Numbered from the stretch's first letter, positions 8,668 through 18,060 are shown. The stretch: 64,000 nt of DNA from Sulfuricurvum sp. (GCF_030691015.1 NZ_JAUYFF010000001.1:434001-498000), one strand, 5' to 3'. Numbers and translations are program-made. Notes: generated by a model from the sequence alone, not told the origin.

Positions 8668-10743
8668 TCAGTCCAAATAGTCGGGCTTGATCACCTCGAC
8701 CTTTATCGATTTGAACCGAGCCGTTTTAATCAGTTCATCACATTCATCTCCGAAGAGAAAATTAATATTGCTCTTGGCGTGATGAAAGGTCGTAAAGAGA
8801 GTCCCTTTTTTGACGGTCGAACTCACTTTTACCCGCAAAGGTGCACTCTGTCCATACTCACTTTTAAGAACGACAAAATCTTTGTATTCAAAAAATTCCT
8901 CATCTTCAACACTCACAAGCAACGTATCTTCACTATGACTACGGCTGAGTTTATCACATGCATTGGTTTGAGCACTGTTATTGTAATGGACCAAAACACG
9001 CCCTGTTGTGAGGTAATATCCCTCATGGCTTTGTCCCTTTAAAAGCTCTGCAACCTGACCGCGCGGTGAGTATGAGTGGTAGTGAAACGATCCAAATCCA
9101 TCTTTGGTTCGAAATGTATCAATGTGCAATACCGGTAAGTCCTCTTCCTGTACAGGCCATTGCAAGCCGCGCAAGCGATTGGATTCGAGTTTTTCATAAC
9201 TCGCACCCCCAAAACGGATCGGAGCATCGACTCGCACCCGCTCCCATACATCCCGCGAGTTTTTAAATCCGAAATCGGTACCGTAACGTTTGGATATTTC
9301 GGCGATTACTTCCCAATCATCAGGCATCATAACGTTAATAAGGGGTTGAGACAGGTGAAGTCGGCGTTCCGCATTGACATAAACACCCGTCTTCTCATAC
9401 GCGCTTTTCACCCCGAAGATAATGTCGGCAAATTTAGTAATCTCATTATCAAAGAGTTCATTGACAACCAAAAGATCGAGATTTCCCAAAGCCGCATGAA
9501 TTTTGTTTTGGTTCGGATGGATATGGGCAATGTCTTCGCTGATGTTATAGAGCGCTTTAATCTTACCATCCACCATCGCATTAATCAAATCAGGGGTCAT
9601 CATCCCCACCTCTTTAGGCGGTTGATAATCGGGAGCGTAATACGGCAACATTCCGACATCACAGGTTCCCTGCACGTTATTCTGACCTCGAAGCGGCATC
9701 AATCCCGCACCCCGTTTGCCGATATTTCCGGTCAACATTGCCAAATGGGTAATCGCCATGACAGCATAAGATCCATCTAAATGTTCCGTAATCCCCAATC
9801 CCCAGAAAAATAGGCTTTTACGAGTCGCATATTTACGGGCAACCATTCGAACTTCCTCTGCCAATGATTCATACCCCGGAATTTGGAGCAGATAGTCAGG
9901 ATTAGCATACGGATCATTCAAAATTGCGTTTTTATACTCTTCATACCCTTTAGTCCGTCCATTGACAAATTCGATATTAACCAAATCTTCCGAGAGAATA
10001 ACATACGCCATCATGTTCAGAATCATCAAATTCGCTTCATACGGAATACTTAGATGATTAGTCGCCGATTTGGAAAGCTGAATGCGACGAACATCTAATA
10101 CGGCAAGTTCGATATCTTTTTGTTTAATCACATCGAGCATGCGATTGGCGACAATCGGGTGTCCTTCAGTTGTATTAGACCCCATCACCACGATATACTC
10201 AGTCTCATAAATATCATCGAACGGGTTGGTCATAGCCCCCTCGCCGATCGTGGTACGCATCCCTTTGAGTGAGGGGGAGTGACAGACACGGGCGCAGTTG
10301 TCAACATGAGGAGAGCCTACAACGTGACGGGTAAAATGTTGAAACAGATACGACCCCTCACAACTGGTACGTGCCCCGCCGATCGCGGCAAAACTGTGCG
10401 CACCGTATTGATCCGTAATCGCTCTGAGTTTACGGGCAACGAGTTCATACGCACTCTCATAACTGATCTCGTAAAAATCATGATCGACCGGCTCAAGATA
10501 GTCCATATCCAAATCCGCAAACAATACGGCGTTTTTGGCCAAAAAGGATTTGCGAACACGTGCATTACGAAGACGTTTGGGATGGGTTACAAAGTCCCAC
10601 CCCTGTTTTCCTTTAATACACAAGCGCCCTTGAGAGACGACCCCCTCTTCTTTGGCAAAGATTTTTTGGATTTTATTATCCTCAACCTCAGCGGAAATAT
10701 CACATCCCACACCACAATAGGTACAAACGCTGTCGATCACCAT
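8668..10743 (-). CDS. Formate dehydrogenase-like molybdopterin oxidoreductase, catalytic subunit (Cys form)
   Basis: A 691-residue Mo/W-bis-MGD enzyme. Cys7, Cys10, Cys14 and Cys42 make the N-terminal [4Fe-4S] site, and RLCIKG places the electron-relay lysine at 44 as in E. coli FdhF. The metal ligand lies in VDNCARVCH: Cys154 followed by His155, where FdhF has selenocysteine-His. RGQNNVQGTCDVG carries the formate-binding arginine region. The C-terminal MGD-binding domain (GYYLTTGRVLVHYNN) is present. There is no Tat signal, so it is cytoplasmic. No FdhB-like iron-sulfur or membrane subunit lies nearby; it sits between an SDR gene and yraN on one strand. Formate oxidation is the best call, but a related CO2-reducing or other substrate role cannot be excluded. 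Confidence 0.85.
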   Translation of the reverse strand: MVIDSVCTYCGVGCDISAEVEDNKIQKIFAKEEGVVSQGRLCIKGKQGWDFVTHPKRLRNARVRKSFLAKNAVLFADLDMDYLEPVDHDFYEISYESAYELVARKLRAITDQYGAHSFAAIGGARTSCEGSYLFQHFTRHVVGSPHVDNCARVCHSPSLKGMRTTIGEGAMTNPFDDIYETEYIVVMGSNTTEGHPIVANRMLDVIKQKDIELAVLDVRRIQLSKSATNHLSIPYEANLMILNMMAYVILSEDLVNIEFVNGRTKGYEEYKNAILNDPYANPDYLLQIPGYESLAEEVRMVARKYATRKSLFFWGLGITEHLDGSYAVMAITHLAMLTGNIGKRGAGLMPLRGQNNVQGTCDVGMLPYYAPDYQPPKEVGMMTPDLINAMVDGKIKALYNISEDIAHIHPNQNKIHAALGNLDLLVVNELFDNEITKFADIIFGVKSAYEKTGVYVNAERRLHLSQPLINVMMPDDWEVIAEISKRYGTDFGFKNSRDVWERVRVDAPIRFGGASYEKLESNRLRGLQWPVQEEDLPVLHIDTFRTKDGFGSFHYHSYSPRGQVAELLKGQSHEGYYLTTGRVLVHYNNSAQTNACDKLSRSHSEDTLLVSVEDEEFFEYKDFVVLKSEYGQSAPLRVKVSSTVKKGTLFTTFHHAKSNINFLFGDECDELIKTARFKSIKVEVIKPDYLD

Positions 10744-10767
10744 AGGATATTTCCTTGATAGTACGGG

Positions 10768-11520
10768 TTATGCACCCTTTTTAAAATTAGTGAAGTGTAC
10801 AATTTTGTCTCTTAAGGACTGCGGAAATAACAAGACAATTCGAATCATTAAGTAAAATCTAAAAGGGAACGCATACCGGATTTTTTTCCGTTCAATCGCC
10901 TCTGTAATCCGTTTAATCCCCTCTTCGGTAGACATAAAGAATGGCATTTCAAACTGATTTTTCTGCGTCATCTCCGATTCGATAAATCCCGGCATGATCG
11001 TCATCACCGTAATCCCATGCGGGCAAAGCTGATGGTGCAACCCCTCCGCATAAGCGTTGAGTGCCCGTTTGGAACTGCTGTAGGCGATAGAGGTCGGCAT
11101 GGTAAACAACGAGGCAAGTGAGGAGATAAAAACGATCTCACCCGATTTTTGTTCCATCAGTTTTGGAATGATCGGCTCCAATAAAGCATGAACACTCAAA
11201 AAGTTTGTTTTAAAGAGCCGTTCAAAATCCTCAAACGGTGTGATTCCTCCGCCGTGACCGACCGATACTCCCGCGTTGAGGATAATCCGATCTATCGGTT
11301 GTTCACCCAAGTGCTCTGCGATCTCTCTCATCCGCTCAAAATCATTGACATCGGCGATAATCGTTTCAACCTCAGCACCCTTGTTTCGACATCGAGATGC
11401 TACGTCATTCAAACGATCTTCTCTGCGGGCAATCAATATCAGCTGATTCTCTTTCGTGGCGTAATGAAGCGCTAACGCTTCTCCTAAACCGCTGCTTGCC
11501 CCTGTGATTACAATTCTCAT
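10768..11520 (-). CDS. Short-chain dehydrogenase/reductase (SDR family)
   Basis: A 250-residue classical SDR. The N-terminal Rossmann motif is TGASSGLGEA, and NAG is in LNAGVSVG. The catalytic Ser-Tyr-Lys set is in FISSLAS and AYSSSKRA. The C-terminus has a hydrophobic segment (FYLMIRIVLLFP), seen in membrane-associated SDRs. The start at 11520 has GGGAG 8 bases upstream. A longer in-frame ORF would run into the divergent gene and its upstream region and adds no conserved sequence. The substrate cannot be told from sequence. It stops 24 bases before the formate dehydrogenase-like gene and may be co-transcribed with it. Confidence 0.85.
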   Translation of the reverse strand: MRIVITGASSGLGEALALHYATKENQLILIARREDRLNDVASRCRNKGAEVETIIADVNDFERMREIAEHLGEQPIDRIILNAGVSVGHGGGITPFEDFERLFKTNFLSVHALLEPIIPKLMEQKSGEIVFISSLASLFTMPTSIAYSSSKRALNAYAEGLHHQLCPHGITVMTIMPGFIESEMTQKNQFEMPFFMSTEEGIKRITEAIERKKIRYAFPFRFYLMIRIVLLFPQSLRDKIVHFTNFKKGA

Positions 11521-11560
11521 CCTTTTCTCCCGCAAGCAAATAGTCGATATAATTATACCC

Positions 11561-12400
11561 ATGAATGAAACACTAAAAATCGGGGAGATCAATATCCTCG
11601 TTATCGATCGGGATACTACACCCGGACTTTTTTTACGTGCATTGGATGAGAGTGATATTTTATTGCCCAATCAATACGTTACAGACACCATGCACATCGG
11701 TGATACCATCGATGTATTTGTCTACACCGACAGCGAAGATCGACCCGTCGCGACAACCGTAAAACCTAAAGCAATGGTAAATGAAATCGCCTTTGTCGAG
11801 GTAGTCGATACCAGCAGCATCGGTGCCTTTGTCAACTGGGGATTACCGAAAGATCTGTTTGTCCCCCGTGCACTTCAAAAACGTCCCTTCGCGATCGGCG
11901 AAAAACGACTCGTTCGGGTTATTCTCGATGAGCAGACAAACCGCCTCGTCGGAACGGAAAAAATCAGCGGTGCATTAGAGATGCCGCCAAAAAGTTTTTA
12001 TCCGAATACTCCCGTTGAGTTTATGATTATCGCTAAAACCCCTATGGGATATAAAGTGATAGTAGACCATAAATACGAGGGGATGATCTATGCCAATGAG
12101 ATTTTTGAAGATGTCCGTGTCGGTCAAATCAAAAACGGCTTTGTGAAAATACTCCGACCCGATGGTAAACTTGATTTATCCCTCCAAATGGTGGGAAAAG
12201 CAAAAGCCTCCAGTGCCGCCGATAAAATCCTCTCGATGATAAAAGGCAACGGCGGAATGCTCCCATATAACTATAAAAGTGACCCCGATTTGATCCAACG
12301 TACTTTCGGCCTTAGTAAAAAGAATTTTAAAAGTGCTTTGACACAACTCGTCGATAGCAAAAAAATAACAGTTCAGGAGAACGGAATTTATGGGATATAG
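11561..12400 (+). CDS. CvfB-family S1 RNA-binding protein
   Basis: A 279-residue protein of the CvfB/YitL family: successive S1-like OB-fold domains (about 1-60, 65-130 with the GAFVNWGLPKDLFVP hallmark, and 145-210 with GYKVIVDHKYEGMIYANEIF), then a winged-helix tail (about 225-279). Such proteins bind RNA and affect gene expression; in Staphylococcus CvfB influences virulence genes. I start at ATG 11561, because an upstream in-frame start (11504) would extend across the 40-base intergenic space into the divergent SDR gene. A small gene overlaps its 3' end by 11 bases. Confidence 0.83.
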   Translation: MNETLKIGEINILVIDRDTTPGLFLRALDESDILLPNQYVTDTMHIGDTIDVFVYTDSEDRPVATTVKPKAMVNEIAFVEVVDTSSIGAFVNWGLPKDLFVPRALQKRPFAIGEKRLVRVILDEQTNRLVGTEKISGALEMPPKSFYPNTPVEFMIIAKTPMGYKVIVDHKYEGMIYANEIFEDVRVGQIKNGFVKILRPDGKLDLSLQMVGKAKASSAADKILSMIKGNGGMLPYNYKSDPDLIQRTFGLSKKNFKSALTQLVDSKKITVQENGIYGI

Positions 12401-12605
12401 ACCACGAAAAAGCCCTTTTAGTCATTTAAAGGCGCGTAATCTTGTGTACAGTGAAGATGATCAAACCTATACACTCATCAGTTTTAATCGTGACACCATG
12501 CTCTTGGAAGTTCATATCAATGACGGAAAAGAGACGAAGATCGTCACCGATTTCCCCTTTGCCCATCTCCCTAAAAAGATCAAGCAAGAGCTCAATCCGC
12601 TATAA
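12390..12605 (+). CDS. Small conserved-looking protein of unknown function
   Basis: A 71-residue basic protein that I do not recognise as a named family. It has no signal peptide or membrane segment. The middle ([20 protein letters not shown]) looks like a short beta-strand-rich domain, and the tail is lysine-rich ([10 protein letters not shown]). Its ATG lies inside the end of the CvfB-like gene (11-base overlap) with AGGAG upstream, so it is translated with it. The tight coupling to an RNA-binding protein suggests, without proving, a role in RNA metabolism. ppnP follows after 28 bases. Confidence 0.65.
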   Translation: MGYRPRKSPFSHLKARNLVYSEDDQTYTLISFNRDTMLLEVHINDGKETKIVTDFPFAHLPKKIKQELNPL

Positions 12606-12633
12606 TGCGGCCATTATTTATAAAAGGAATCAA

Positions 12634-12948
12634 ATGTCACAATTTGCAAATGTCACTGCTGATAAAAAAGCCAATATCTATTTTGACGGTAAAGTTACAA
12701 GCCGTACCCTTCATTTCGCAGACGGTAGTATTAAAACTCTCGGAATTATGTTGCCGGGTGAATACACGTTTAACACCGCAGATGCTGAGATCATGGAAAT
12801 TATGAGCGGAGAGATGGAGGTTCAGCTTCCGGGTTCAGACGCGTGGGTTAGTATTACAGGACCGCAAAGTTTTGATATACCTGCCAATAGTGCTTTTCAT
12901 TTGAAAGTTAAAACAATCAGCGATTACTGCTGCAGTTTCGTTAAATAA
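12634..12948 (+). CDS. ppnP: Pyrimidine/purine nucleoside phosphorylase (DUF1255)
   Basis: A 104-residue cupin of the PpnP (YaiE) family, which phosphorolyses several nucleosides to base and ribose-1-phosphate. It has [15 protein letters not shown] near the start, the core [12 protein letters not shown], then [16 protein letters not shown], and the closing [13 protein letters not shown], all typical of the family. Length is standard. AAAAGGAA precedes ATG 12634. An upstream in-frame extension (to 12442) lies in the shadow of the neighbouring gene and is not used. It is convergent with the Sel1 gene. Confidence 0.92.
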   Translation: MSQFANVTADKKANIYFDGKVTSRTLHFADGSIKTLGIMLPGEYTFNTADAEIMEIMSGEMEVQLPGSDAWVSITGPQSFDIPANSAFHLKVKTISDYCCSFVK

Positions 12949-12955
12949 TTTCTAT

Positions 12956-13585
12956 TCAGCGTCGAATTTCGACGTTGCTCTCATCAATCCAACCCTCTTT
13001 TACATAGGGTTTCCACCCTTTTTTTGTCACCATACCGCTAATTTTATAAACATTGCCCCGCTTACTTGTCGACGTGAATACCGTATTGGCTTTATAGATT
13101 ACACACGCGCTACTCTTCTCACACACGCTAGCGCCAGCTTTGGTTACAATCGTTATTGGAGTTATCTCAATCGTATCGGTACTATCACTCATCTGTGTTT
13201 GACTTTTGGAATTTTTTTCCAGCGCCCCGTCTATAATACTCAGCAATAATTTACGAGCTTCATGATCTCCTTGTTTCGCCGCACGCGCAAGCCACATCAT
13301 AGCGACCCCTTCGTCTTCACTCACACCGCGTCCCGATGCGTACATCAATGCAATATTGTATTGCGCATCGACGTGTCCTTGACGTGCTGATTTTTCAAAC
13401 CACTGTGCCGCTTGTGTCTGATTCTCATCTCTCCCTATGCCGCGTTCATAAATAACGCCGACTTGAAACTGCGCAACTTTGTCTCCACGAAGAGCTGCCG
13501 TATAAGTTTCCCAAAATGATTGTTCCGGTTCTGCTGCTAAAAGTGTAGAAGAAAGAAATAGTAGTAAGTATAAGTATTTTTTCAT
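12956..13585 (-). CDS. Periplasmic Sel1-repeat protein with SH3-like tail
   Basis: A 209-residue exported protein. The signal peptide is MKKYLYLLLFLSSTLLAAEP (cleavage probably near LAA). Two to three Sel1-like repeats follow (about 35-120; AQFQVGVIYERGIGR, AQYNIALMYASGRGV, and a weaker third), helical scaffolds for protein contacts. The C-terminal part (about 150-209) contains two cysteines (CEKSSACVIY) and a pattern like bacterial SH3 domains (VTKKGWKPYVKEGWIDESNV). The function is unknown; envelope protein-protein interaction is likely. It follows infA on the same strand after 59 bases. Confidence 0.75.
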   Translation of the reverse strand: MKKYLYLLLFLSSTLLAAEPEQSFWETYTAALRGDKVAQFQVGVIYERGIGRDENQTQAAQWFEKSARQGHVDAQYNIALMYASGRGVSEDEGVAMMWLARAAKQGDHEARKLLLSIIDGALEKNSKSQTQMSDSTDTIEITPITIVTKAGASVCEKSSACVIYKANTVFTSTSKRGNVYKISGMVTKKGWKPYVKEGWIDESNVEIRR

Positions 13586-13622
13586 AAATGAAAGTCCCTT
13601 ATCAAAAAATAGTTATAGTCCA

Positions 13623-13639
13623 TTCCCCGTGGGGGGGAA
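13623..13639 (-). terminator. Possible terminator after infA
   Basis: TTCCCC (13623-13628) and GGGGAA (13634-13639) can pair around a 5-base loop just past infA. On the minus strand a TATTTTTT run follows about 12 bases later, too far for a classic terminator. It is a weak candidate for the end of the ribosomal operon. Confidence 0.35.
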
Positions 13640-13644
13640 AAGAT

Positions 13645-13863
13645 TTATTTGTAGCGATAGGTAATTCGCCCTTTGTCCAAGCTGTATGGAGTCAGTTCGA
13701 GTTTCACCGTATCACCGGGAAGAATTTTAATATAGTGCATACGCATTTTACCTGCGATGTGACACAAAATTACATGACCATTGGGCAACTCAACACGAAA
13801 CGTTGCATTCGGTAGTGCCTCAATAATCTTTCCGTCTACTTCAATGACATCATCTTTTGCCAT
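13645..13863 (-). CDS. infA: Translation initiation factor IF-1
   Basis: A 72-residue single S1/OB-fold protein with the full IF-1 pattern: [20 protein letters not shown], then [20 protein letters not shown], then [21 protein letters not shown]. It binds the A site of the 30S subunit during initiation. It is the last gene of the S10-spc operon here, 9 bases after map. The usual followers rpmJ, rpsM, rpsK, rpsD, rpoA and rplQ are absent, so that segment lies elsewhere. Confidence 0.97.
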   Translation of the reverse strand: MAKDDVIEVDGKIIEALPNATFRVELPNGHVILCHIAGKMRMHYIKILPGDTVKLELTPYSLDKGRITYRYK

Positions 13864-13872
13864 ATTATTCCT

Positions 13873-14631
13873 TTACGCGATTGATAATATTTCAGCTCTA
13901 CCGTTGATAATTGCAACCGTATGCTCGTAATGAGAGCCTCTCAGCCCATCCGTGCTCACCACATCCCAGCCATTTGCCAAAATTTTGGATGTTCCCTCTT
14001 TTTGACAAATCATCGGCTCCAAACAAAATACCATCCCATTTTTGATTTTAGGGCCCTGCTTCGCATTGCCTCCATCAAGATAGTTTGGTATTTCAGGTTC
14101 TTCATGCGGCTTCTTACCGATCCCATGCCCGCAAAAACCGCGCAAAGGGGTAAAACCTCTCCCGATAATAAACTTTTCAATTTCATAAGAGAGCTCTTTA
14201 AAGCGCATCCCCTCTTGAATCGTCTCAATCGCGAAATACAAAGCATCTTTCGAACATGCGATTAATGCTTCATCTTCTGCTGAGATTTTACCGACACCGA
14301 CAGAGATTGCCGCATCGCCAAAGTAACCGTTTTTTTGCGTTCCTACGTCAAACCCGACGATATCACCCTCTTGAAGAGCGTAATCCGTCGGTATACCGTG
14401 AATAATCACGTCATTGACGGAAGTACATACCGCACTGGGAAATCCGTAAAGCCCTTTAAAAGAAGGGACAGCCCCTTGGGTGCGGATATACTCCTCACCC
14501 AAGGCATCCAACTCTTTTAATGTGACTCCCGGCTTAGTATGAGCAGCTAAAAGTTCTAAGGTCGCACCAACGATTTTATTCGCGGCACGAAGTTTGGTTA
14601 GTTCATCATTTTTTCGAAGCGCGATCGCCAT
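13873..14631 (-). CDS. map: Methionine aminopeptidase, type I
   Basis: A 252-residue MetAP that removes the initiator methionine from nascent proteins. All metal ligands are visible in their motifs: GFDVGTQKNGYFGDAA (two Asp), GHGIGKKPHEEPEIPN (His), CLEPM (Glu) and HYEHT (Glu). The substrate His is in VIIHGIP. No N-terminal zinc-finger extension is present, as expected for type Ia. It sits between secY and infA, a common order, with a 2-base gap from secY. Confidence 0.96.
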   Translation of the reverse strand: MAIALRKNDELTKLRAANKIVGATLELLAAHTKPGVTLKELDALGEEYIRTQGAVPSFKGLYGFPSAVCTSVNDVIIHGIPTDYALQEGDIVGFDVGTQKNGYFGDAAISVGVGKISAEDEALIACSKDALYFAIETIQEGMRFKELSYEIEKFIIGRGFTPLRGFCGHGIGKKPHEEPEIPNYLDGGNAKQGPKIKNGMVFCLEPMICQKEGTSKILANGWDVVSTDGLRGSHYEHTVAIINGRAEILSIA

Positions 14632-14633
14632 TG

Positions 14634-15896
14634 TTACAGGCCAACCGCACTAAGAGTCTGGTATTTAGACATATAAACTTGTGCTTCGATTCGACGCATT
14701 GTATCTAGGGCTACTTGAACCACGATAAGAACGGCTGTTCCTCCAAAGAAGAACGGCACTCCCATCGCTTTAACAATTACCCACGGCAGTGTTGCCACTA
14801 GACCGAGATAAATAGCACCCGTAATGGTCAAACGTCCTGCCGTATCATTCAAAAACTCTTTGGTTGATTCTCCAGGACGAACACCCGGAATAAACCCGCC
14901 TTGACGTTTTAAATTATCCGCAATATCTTTGGCATTAAATACGATTGACGCATAGAAAAATGCAAAGAATACAACAAATACAAAGGTCAAAAAGTTAAAG
15001 AAATAGTGATTAGGATTAAGTACGTCCGCGATTGCTTGAACCGTCGGATTGGTACTTGATGACATGACTGTCATCGGGAACATCAAAATTGCCGAAGCAA
15101 AAATTACCGGGATAACCCCGGAGAGATTCACTTTAACCGGAATATAGTTCATAACCCGTTTGTTTTGATTTTGCATCATAGTCTTTTTGGCATAGGTAAC
15201 CGGAATACGGCGTTCACCCAGCTCTACATAGATTATGACTAAAATCGTCGCAATAATGAGGGCAATAATACCTACAAGCGACAGAAATCCCATCGCTCCG
15301 GTATTCACCATCGTTACCGCTTGTGAAATCGCGCTCGGGATTGCCGAAACAATACCGGCGAAGATAATCAAAGAGACACCGTTACCGATACCGCTTTGAG
15401 TAATCTGCTCACCGATCCACATCAACAACATCGTGCCTGCCAGCATCGAAACGACTGCCAACAACATAAAGGTGCTGTGATCAACTAAGATAGCACTGCT
15501 GCCGTCTTTCCCGGTCATACTCTGCAATCCTACACTGACGCCGATTGCTTGTACAATCGTAATGGCAATCGTTGCATAGCGGATAATCTGCATGTATTTA
15601 ACCATACCGTCACGCTCTTTTTTCATTTGCGCTAAGTTCGGAAAAGTGGCTGCTAAAAGTTCCATAATAATTGAGGCTGTGATGTAGGGCATAATGCCAA
15701 GAGAGATGATAGATAAACGTTCTACGGCATTTCCGCTGAACATATTGAATAGACCTAACGCATCTGCCGCGTGATCATCAAAAAACGAAGCGATGACAGC
15801 TGTGTCAACACCCGGTACCGGCACGTATGCCAGTAGACGGAAGATAAAGAGAAAACCGATCGTAATTAAGATCTTGTTTACAAGTTGTTGGTTCAT
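14634..15896 (-). CDS. secY: Preprotein translocase subunit SecY
   Basis: A 420-residue ten-span channel protein of the Sec translocon. Family features include the start INKILITIGFLFIFRLLAYVPVPGVD (positions 5-30 region), the plug region GLFNMFSGNAVERLSI, the cytoplasmic ELGERRIPVTYA loop for SecA and ribosome contact, and GFIPGVRPGESTKEFL near the end. Length is slightly short compared with E. coli (443) but usual in this phylum. It overlaps the rplO stop by one base, in the classical spc-operon position. Confidence 0.97.
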   Translation of the reverse strand: MNQQLVNKILITIGFLFIFRLLAYVPVPGVDTAVIASFFDDHAADALGLFNMFSGNAVERLSIISLGIMPYITASIIMELLAATFPNLAQMKKERDGMVKYMQIIRYATIAITIVQAIGVSVGLQSMTGKDGSSAILVDHSTFMLLAVVSMLAGTMLLMWIGEQITQSGIGNGVSLIIFAGIVSAIPSAISQAVTMVNTGAMGFLSLVGIIALIIATILVIIYVELGERRIPVTYAKKTMMQNQNKRVMNYIPVKVNLSGVIPVIFASAILMFPMTVMSSSTNPTVQAIADVLNPNHYFFNFLTFVFVVFFAFFYASIVFNAKDIADNLKRQGGFIPGVRPGESTKEFLNDTAGRLTITGAIYLGLVATLPWVIVKAMGVPFFFGGTAVLIVVQVALDTMRRIEAQVYMSKYQTLSAVGL

Positions 15897-16294
15897 TATT
15901 TACCAGTTGTTGTAACGTTTTCGTCTTTGATTTTAGATGCTAAATCTTTTGCACTTGCACCAACGAGTTTTACCTTAGTGACCGATTTGTTCAAACGGTG
16001 TACACTACGGATACTCTCCATTGTAATCTCTGCAAGTTCAGCAATTACCTTTGTTTTTTCAACATTGATAATTGTTGGTTTAACAACACGTGATGTAAAA
16101 CCGATTTTTGGCAAACGGCGCGCAAGTGGCTGTTGTCCACCCTCAAAGTTACGCTTTTCATTGTAACCTTTACGTGCTTTTTGACCTTTGTGACCTTTAC
16201 CGGCTGTTTTACCTTGGCCACTTCCTTGGCCACGGCCAAGACGTTTTGTGCTGTGGGTTGAACCCTCAGCAGGTGTAAGGTTTTCTAATGCCAT
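15896..16294 (-). CDS. rplO: 50S ribosomal protein L15
   Basis: A 132-residue L15 with the glycine/arginine-rich N-terminal arm ([20 protein letters not shown]) that threads into 23S rRNA, and the globular part starting [17 protein letters not shown]. Between rpsE and rplO most bacteria carry rpmD (L30). Here only 3 bases separate the genes, so L30 is missing, as known for this phylum. Confidence 0.96.
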   Translation of the reverse strand: MALENLTPAEGSTHSTKRLGRGQGSGQGKTAGKGHKGQKARKGYNEKRNFEGGQQPLARRLPKIGFTSRVVKPTIINVEKTKVIAELAEITMESIRSVHRLNKSVTKVKLVGASAKDLASKIKDENVTTTGK

Positions 16295-16297
16295 AAC

Positions 16298-16741
16298 TTA
16301 TCCTTTGATACGTGATAGTGCATCGATTGTTGCACGTACCACGGTGTTTGGATTGTTAGAACCCAAAGACTTCGTCAAGATGTCTTGGATTCCCGCAAGC
16401 TCGAGTACCGGACGAGTAGCGCCACCGGCGATAACCCCTGTACCTTCAGATGCAGGTTTTAGCAAGATACGACTCGCGTTGTATTTAACTTCGATATCGT
16501 GAGCGATGGTAGTACCTTTGATCTTCACTTCTGTCAAGTTTTTAAACGCTTCGTCAACCGCTTTACGGATAGCGTCGGGAACCTCTTTGGCTTTACCGAC
16601 TCCGTAACCTACGGTTCCTTTTTTATTTCCTACAACTACGAGAGCGGTAAAACGAAAACGTCTACCACCCTTTACAACTTTGGTTACACGACCGATGTTT
16701 ACAATCGCTTCTGAAAATTCTTCTCTGTTAATTGGATTCAT
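16298..16741 (-). CDS. rpsE: 30S ribosomal protein S5
   Basis: A 147-residue S5, important for decoding accuracy and mRNA entry. The N-terminal dsRBD-like domain has the motif [20 protein letters not shown], followed by [20 protein letters not shown], and the C-terminal domain has [16 protein letters not shown]. Two adjacent ATGs exist (16744 and 16741). I prefer the second, which lies 7 bases from AAGG rather than 4. It lies 9 bases after rplR. Confidence 0.96.
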   Translation of the reverse strand: MNPINREEFSEAIVNIGRVTKVVKGGRRFRFTALVVVGNKKGTVGYGVGKAKEVPDAIRKAVDEAFKNLTEVKIKGTTIAHDIEVKYNASRILLKPASEGTGVIAGGATRPVLELAGIQDILTKSLGSNNPNTVVRATIDALSRIKG

Positions 16742-16750
16742 CATCGTGCC

Positions 16751-17107
16751 TTAAAACTTGATTTCATTTGCACGAAGTGCTTCGGCAAACGCTTTTACGA
16801 CACCGTGATACAAAAATCCGTTACGATCAAACGTAACTTCATTGATACCGGCATCTTTTAGGGTTTTTGCAAATACTGCAGCCGCTTTTTCAGCGTCCGC
16901 TTTATTGGCTTTAAGACCCAAAGTTTTTGAGTGTACTGCTGCTAACGTTACTGCCGATTCATCATTAATCGCTTGCGCGCTGATGTAACGGTTTGAACGG
17001 AAGATAGAGACACGAGGCAATGACGCGCATCCTGAAATTTTAGAGCGAATACGGCGTTTACGCTGAAGGCGTTTTGCCGATTTATTTTTAAGTGTTTTAC
17101 CTGTCAT
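16751..17107 (-). CDS. rplR: 50S ribosomal protein L18
   Basis: A 118-residue L18, which binds 5S rRNA. It shows the basic start KRLQRKRRIRSKI, the core LPRVSIFRSNRYISAQAI, and the C-terminal FDRNGFLYHGVVKAFAEALR. Standard length and spc-operon position between rplF and rpsE. Confidence 0.96.
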   Translation of the reverse strand: MTGKTLKNKSAKRLQRKRRIRSKISGCASLPRVSIFRSNRYISAQAINDESAVTLAAVHSKTLGLKANKADAEKAAAVFAKTLKDAGINEVTFDRNGFLYHGVVKAFAEALRANEIKF

Positions 17108-17118
17108 ATCATCGCTCC

Positions 17119-17655
17119 TTATTTCTTAGATGTCTTACCGGCTTTACGCAGGATAGTCTCATCAGAGTATTTAACACCTTTACCTTTGTACGGCTCAGGT
17201 GGACGGAATGAACGGATTACAGCTGCAATTTGTCCAATTTGTTGTTTATCTACACCTTTGATGGTGATAACGTTTTTCTCTACAGAAATATCAACACCGG
17301 CAGGGATATCAAAGTTGATATCATGGCTGAAACCGAGTTGAAGATTCAATACGTTACCTTGTACCGCAGCACGATAACCAACTCCGTTGATCTCTAGTTT
17401 TTTCTCAAAACCTGTTGTCAAACCTGTGATGATGTTTGCCGCTAGTGCACGGTAAGTACCCCAGAATGCGCGATCAGCACGTTGATCAGAGTTTGTACTA
17501 AACGTTAAAGTGTTATCTTCAAGTACCACACCACAGTTACCGAGGGTATCCAAGGTTTGAGTTGTTGCACCTTTCGCAAACGTCAATACCGTTCCATCAA
17601 GTGTCGCTTTAATTTCAGCTGGGATAGAAATAGGAAGTTTTCCAATACGTGACAT
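17119..17655 (-). CDS. rplF: 50S ribosomal protein L6
   Basis: A 178-residue L6 with two repeated domains. It starts MSRIGKLPI and contains [15 protein letters not shown]. The C-terminal signature [15 protein letters not shown] marks the site near the sarcin-ricin loop. AAGGAG lies just before the start. It follows rpsH after 9 bases. Confidence 0.97.
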   Translation of the reverse strand: MSRIGKLPISIPAEIKATLDGTVLTFAKGATTQTLDTLGNCGVVLEDNTLTFSTNSDQRADRAFWGTYRALAANIITGLTTGFEKKLEINGVGYRAAVQGNVLNLQLGFSHDINFDIPAGVDISVEKNVITIKGVDKQQIGQIAAVIRSFRPPEPYKGKGVKYSDETILRKAGKTSKK

Positions 17656-17664
17656 CTTATCTCC

Positions 17665-18060
17665 TTACCAAATTGTACAAAGGACTTCTCCGCCTACGCC
17701 AAGCTCGAATGCTTTATCGTTAGGAAGAACCCCTTTTGAACTGCTGACAATGATGGTACCGTAACCGTTTTTGAAACGTTTAAGTTCATCTTTACCTTTG
17801 TAAACACGACGTCCCGGTTTAGAGACACGTTTTACTTCATTGATAACCGTACGACCTTTTTCGTCGTATTTCAACACTACGTTGATGGTTTTTTTAACGC
17901 CGTCTTCAACAACGTTAAAGCTCTCGATGTAGCCTTTGTCCACCAAAATGGCAACTACAGCTTCTACAACTTTAGAGTGAACCAATGTTGTAGAATCTAA
18001 ACGACGCATAGCCGCATTACGGATACGAGTCAACGAATCCGCGATCAAATCATTAATCAT
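17665..18060 (-). CDS. rpsH: 30S ribosomal protein S8
   Basis: A 131-residue S8 starting [16 protein letters not shown], with [13 protein letters not shown] and the C-terminal [20 protein letters not shown] that contacts 16S rRNA helix 21. In E. coli S8 represses its own operon by binding rplE mRNA. The 42-base gap before this gene (18061-18102) is the longest in the operon, but I see no clear structure in it. Confidence 0.96.
   Translation of the reverse strand: MINDLIADSLTRIRNAAMRRLDSTTLVHSKVVEAVVAILVDKGYIESFNVVEDGVKKTINVVLKYDEKGRTVINEVKRVSKPGRRVYKGKDELKRFKNGYGTIIVSSSKGVLPNDKAFELGVGGEVLCTIW

Noticed and set aside
9160-9780. A 206-residue plus-strand open frame inside the formate dehydrogenase-like gene
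   Set aside because: It is antisense to a well-supported 691-residue enzyme, has no family features and no ribosome site of note; treated as a shadow frame.
10768-11670. Longer SDR reading frame reaching into the CvfB-like gene
   Set aside because: The extra 50 residues have no conservation, cross the intergenic promoter space, and the internal start at 11520 has a good ribosome site.
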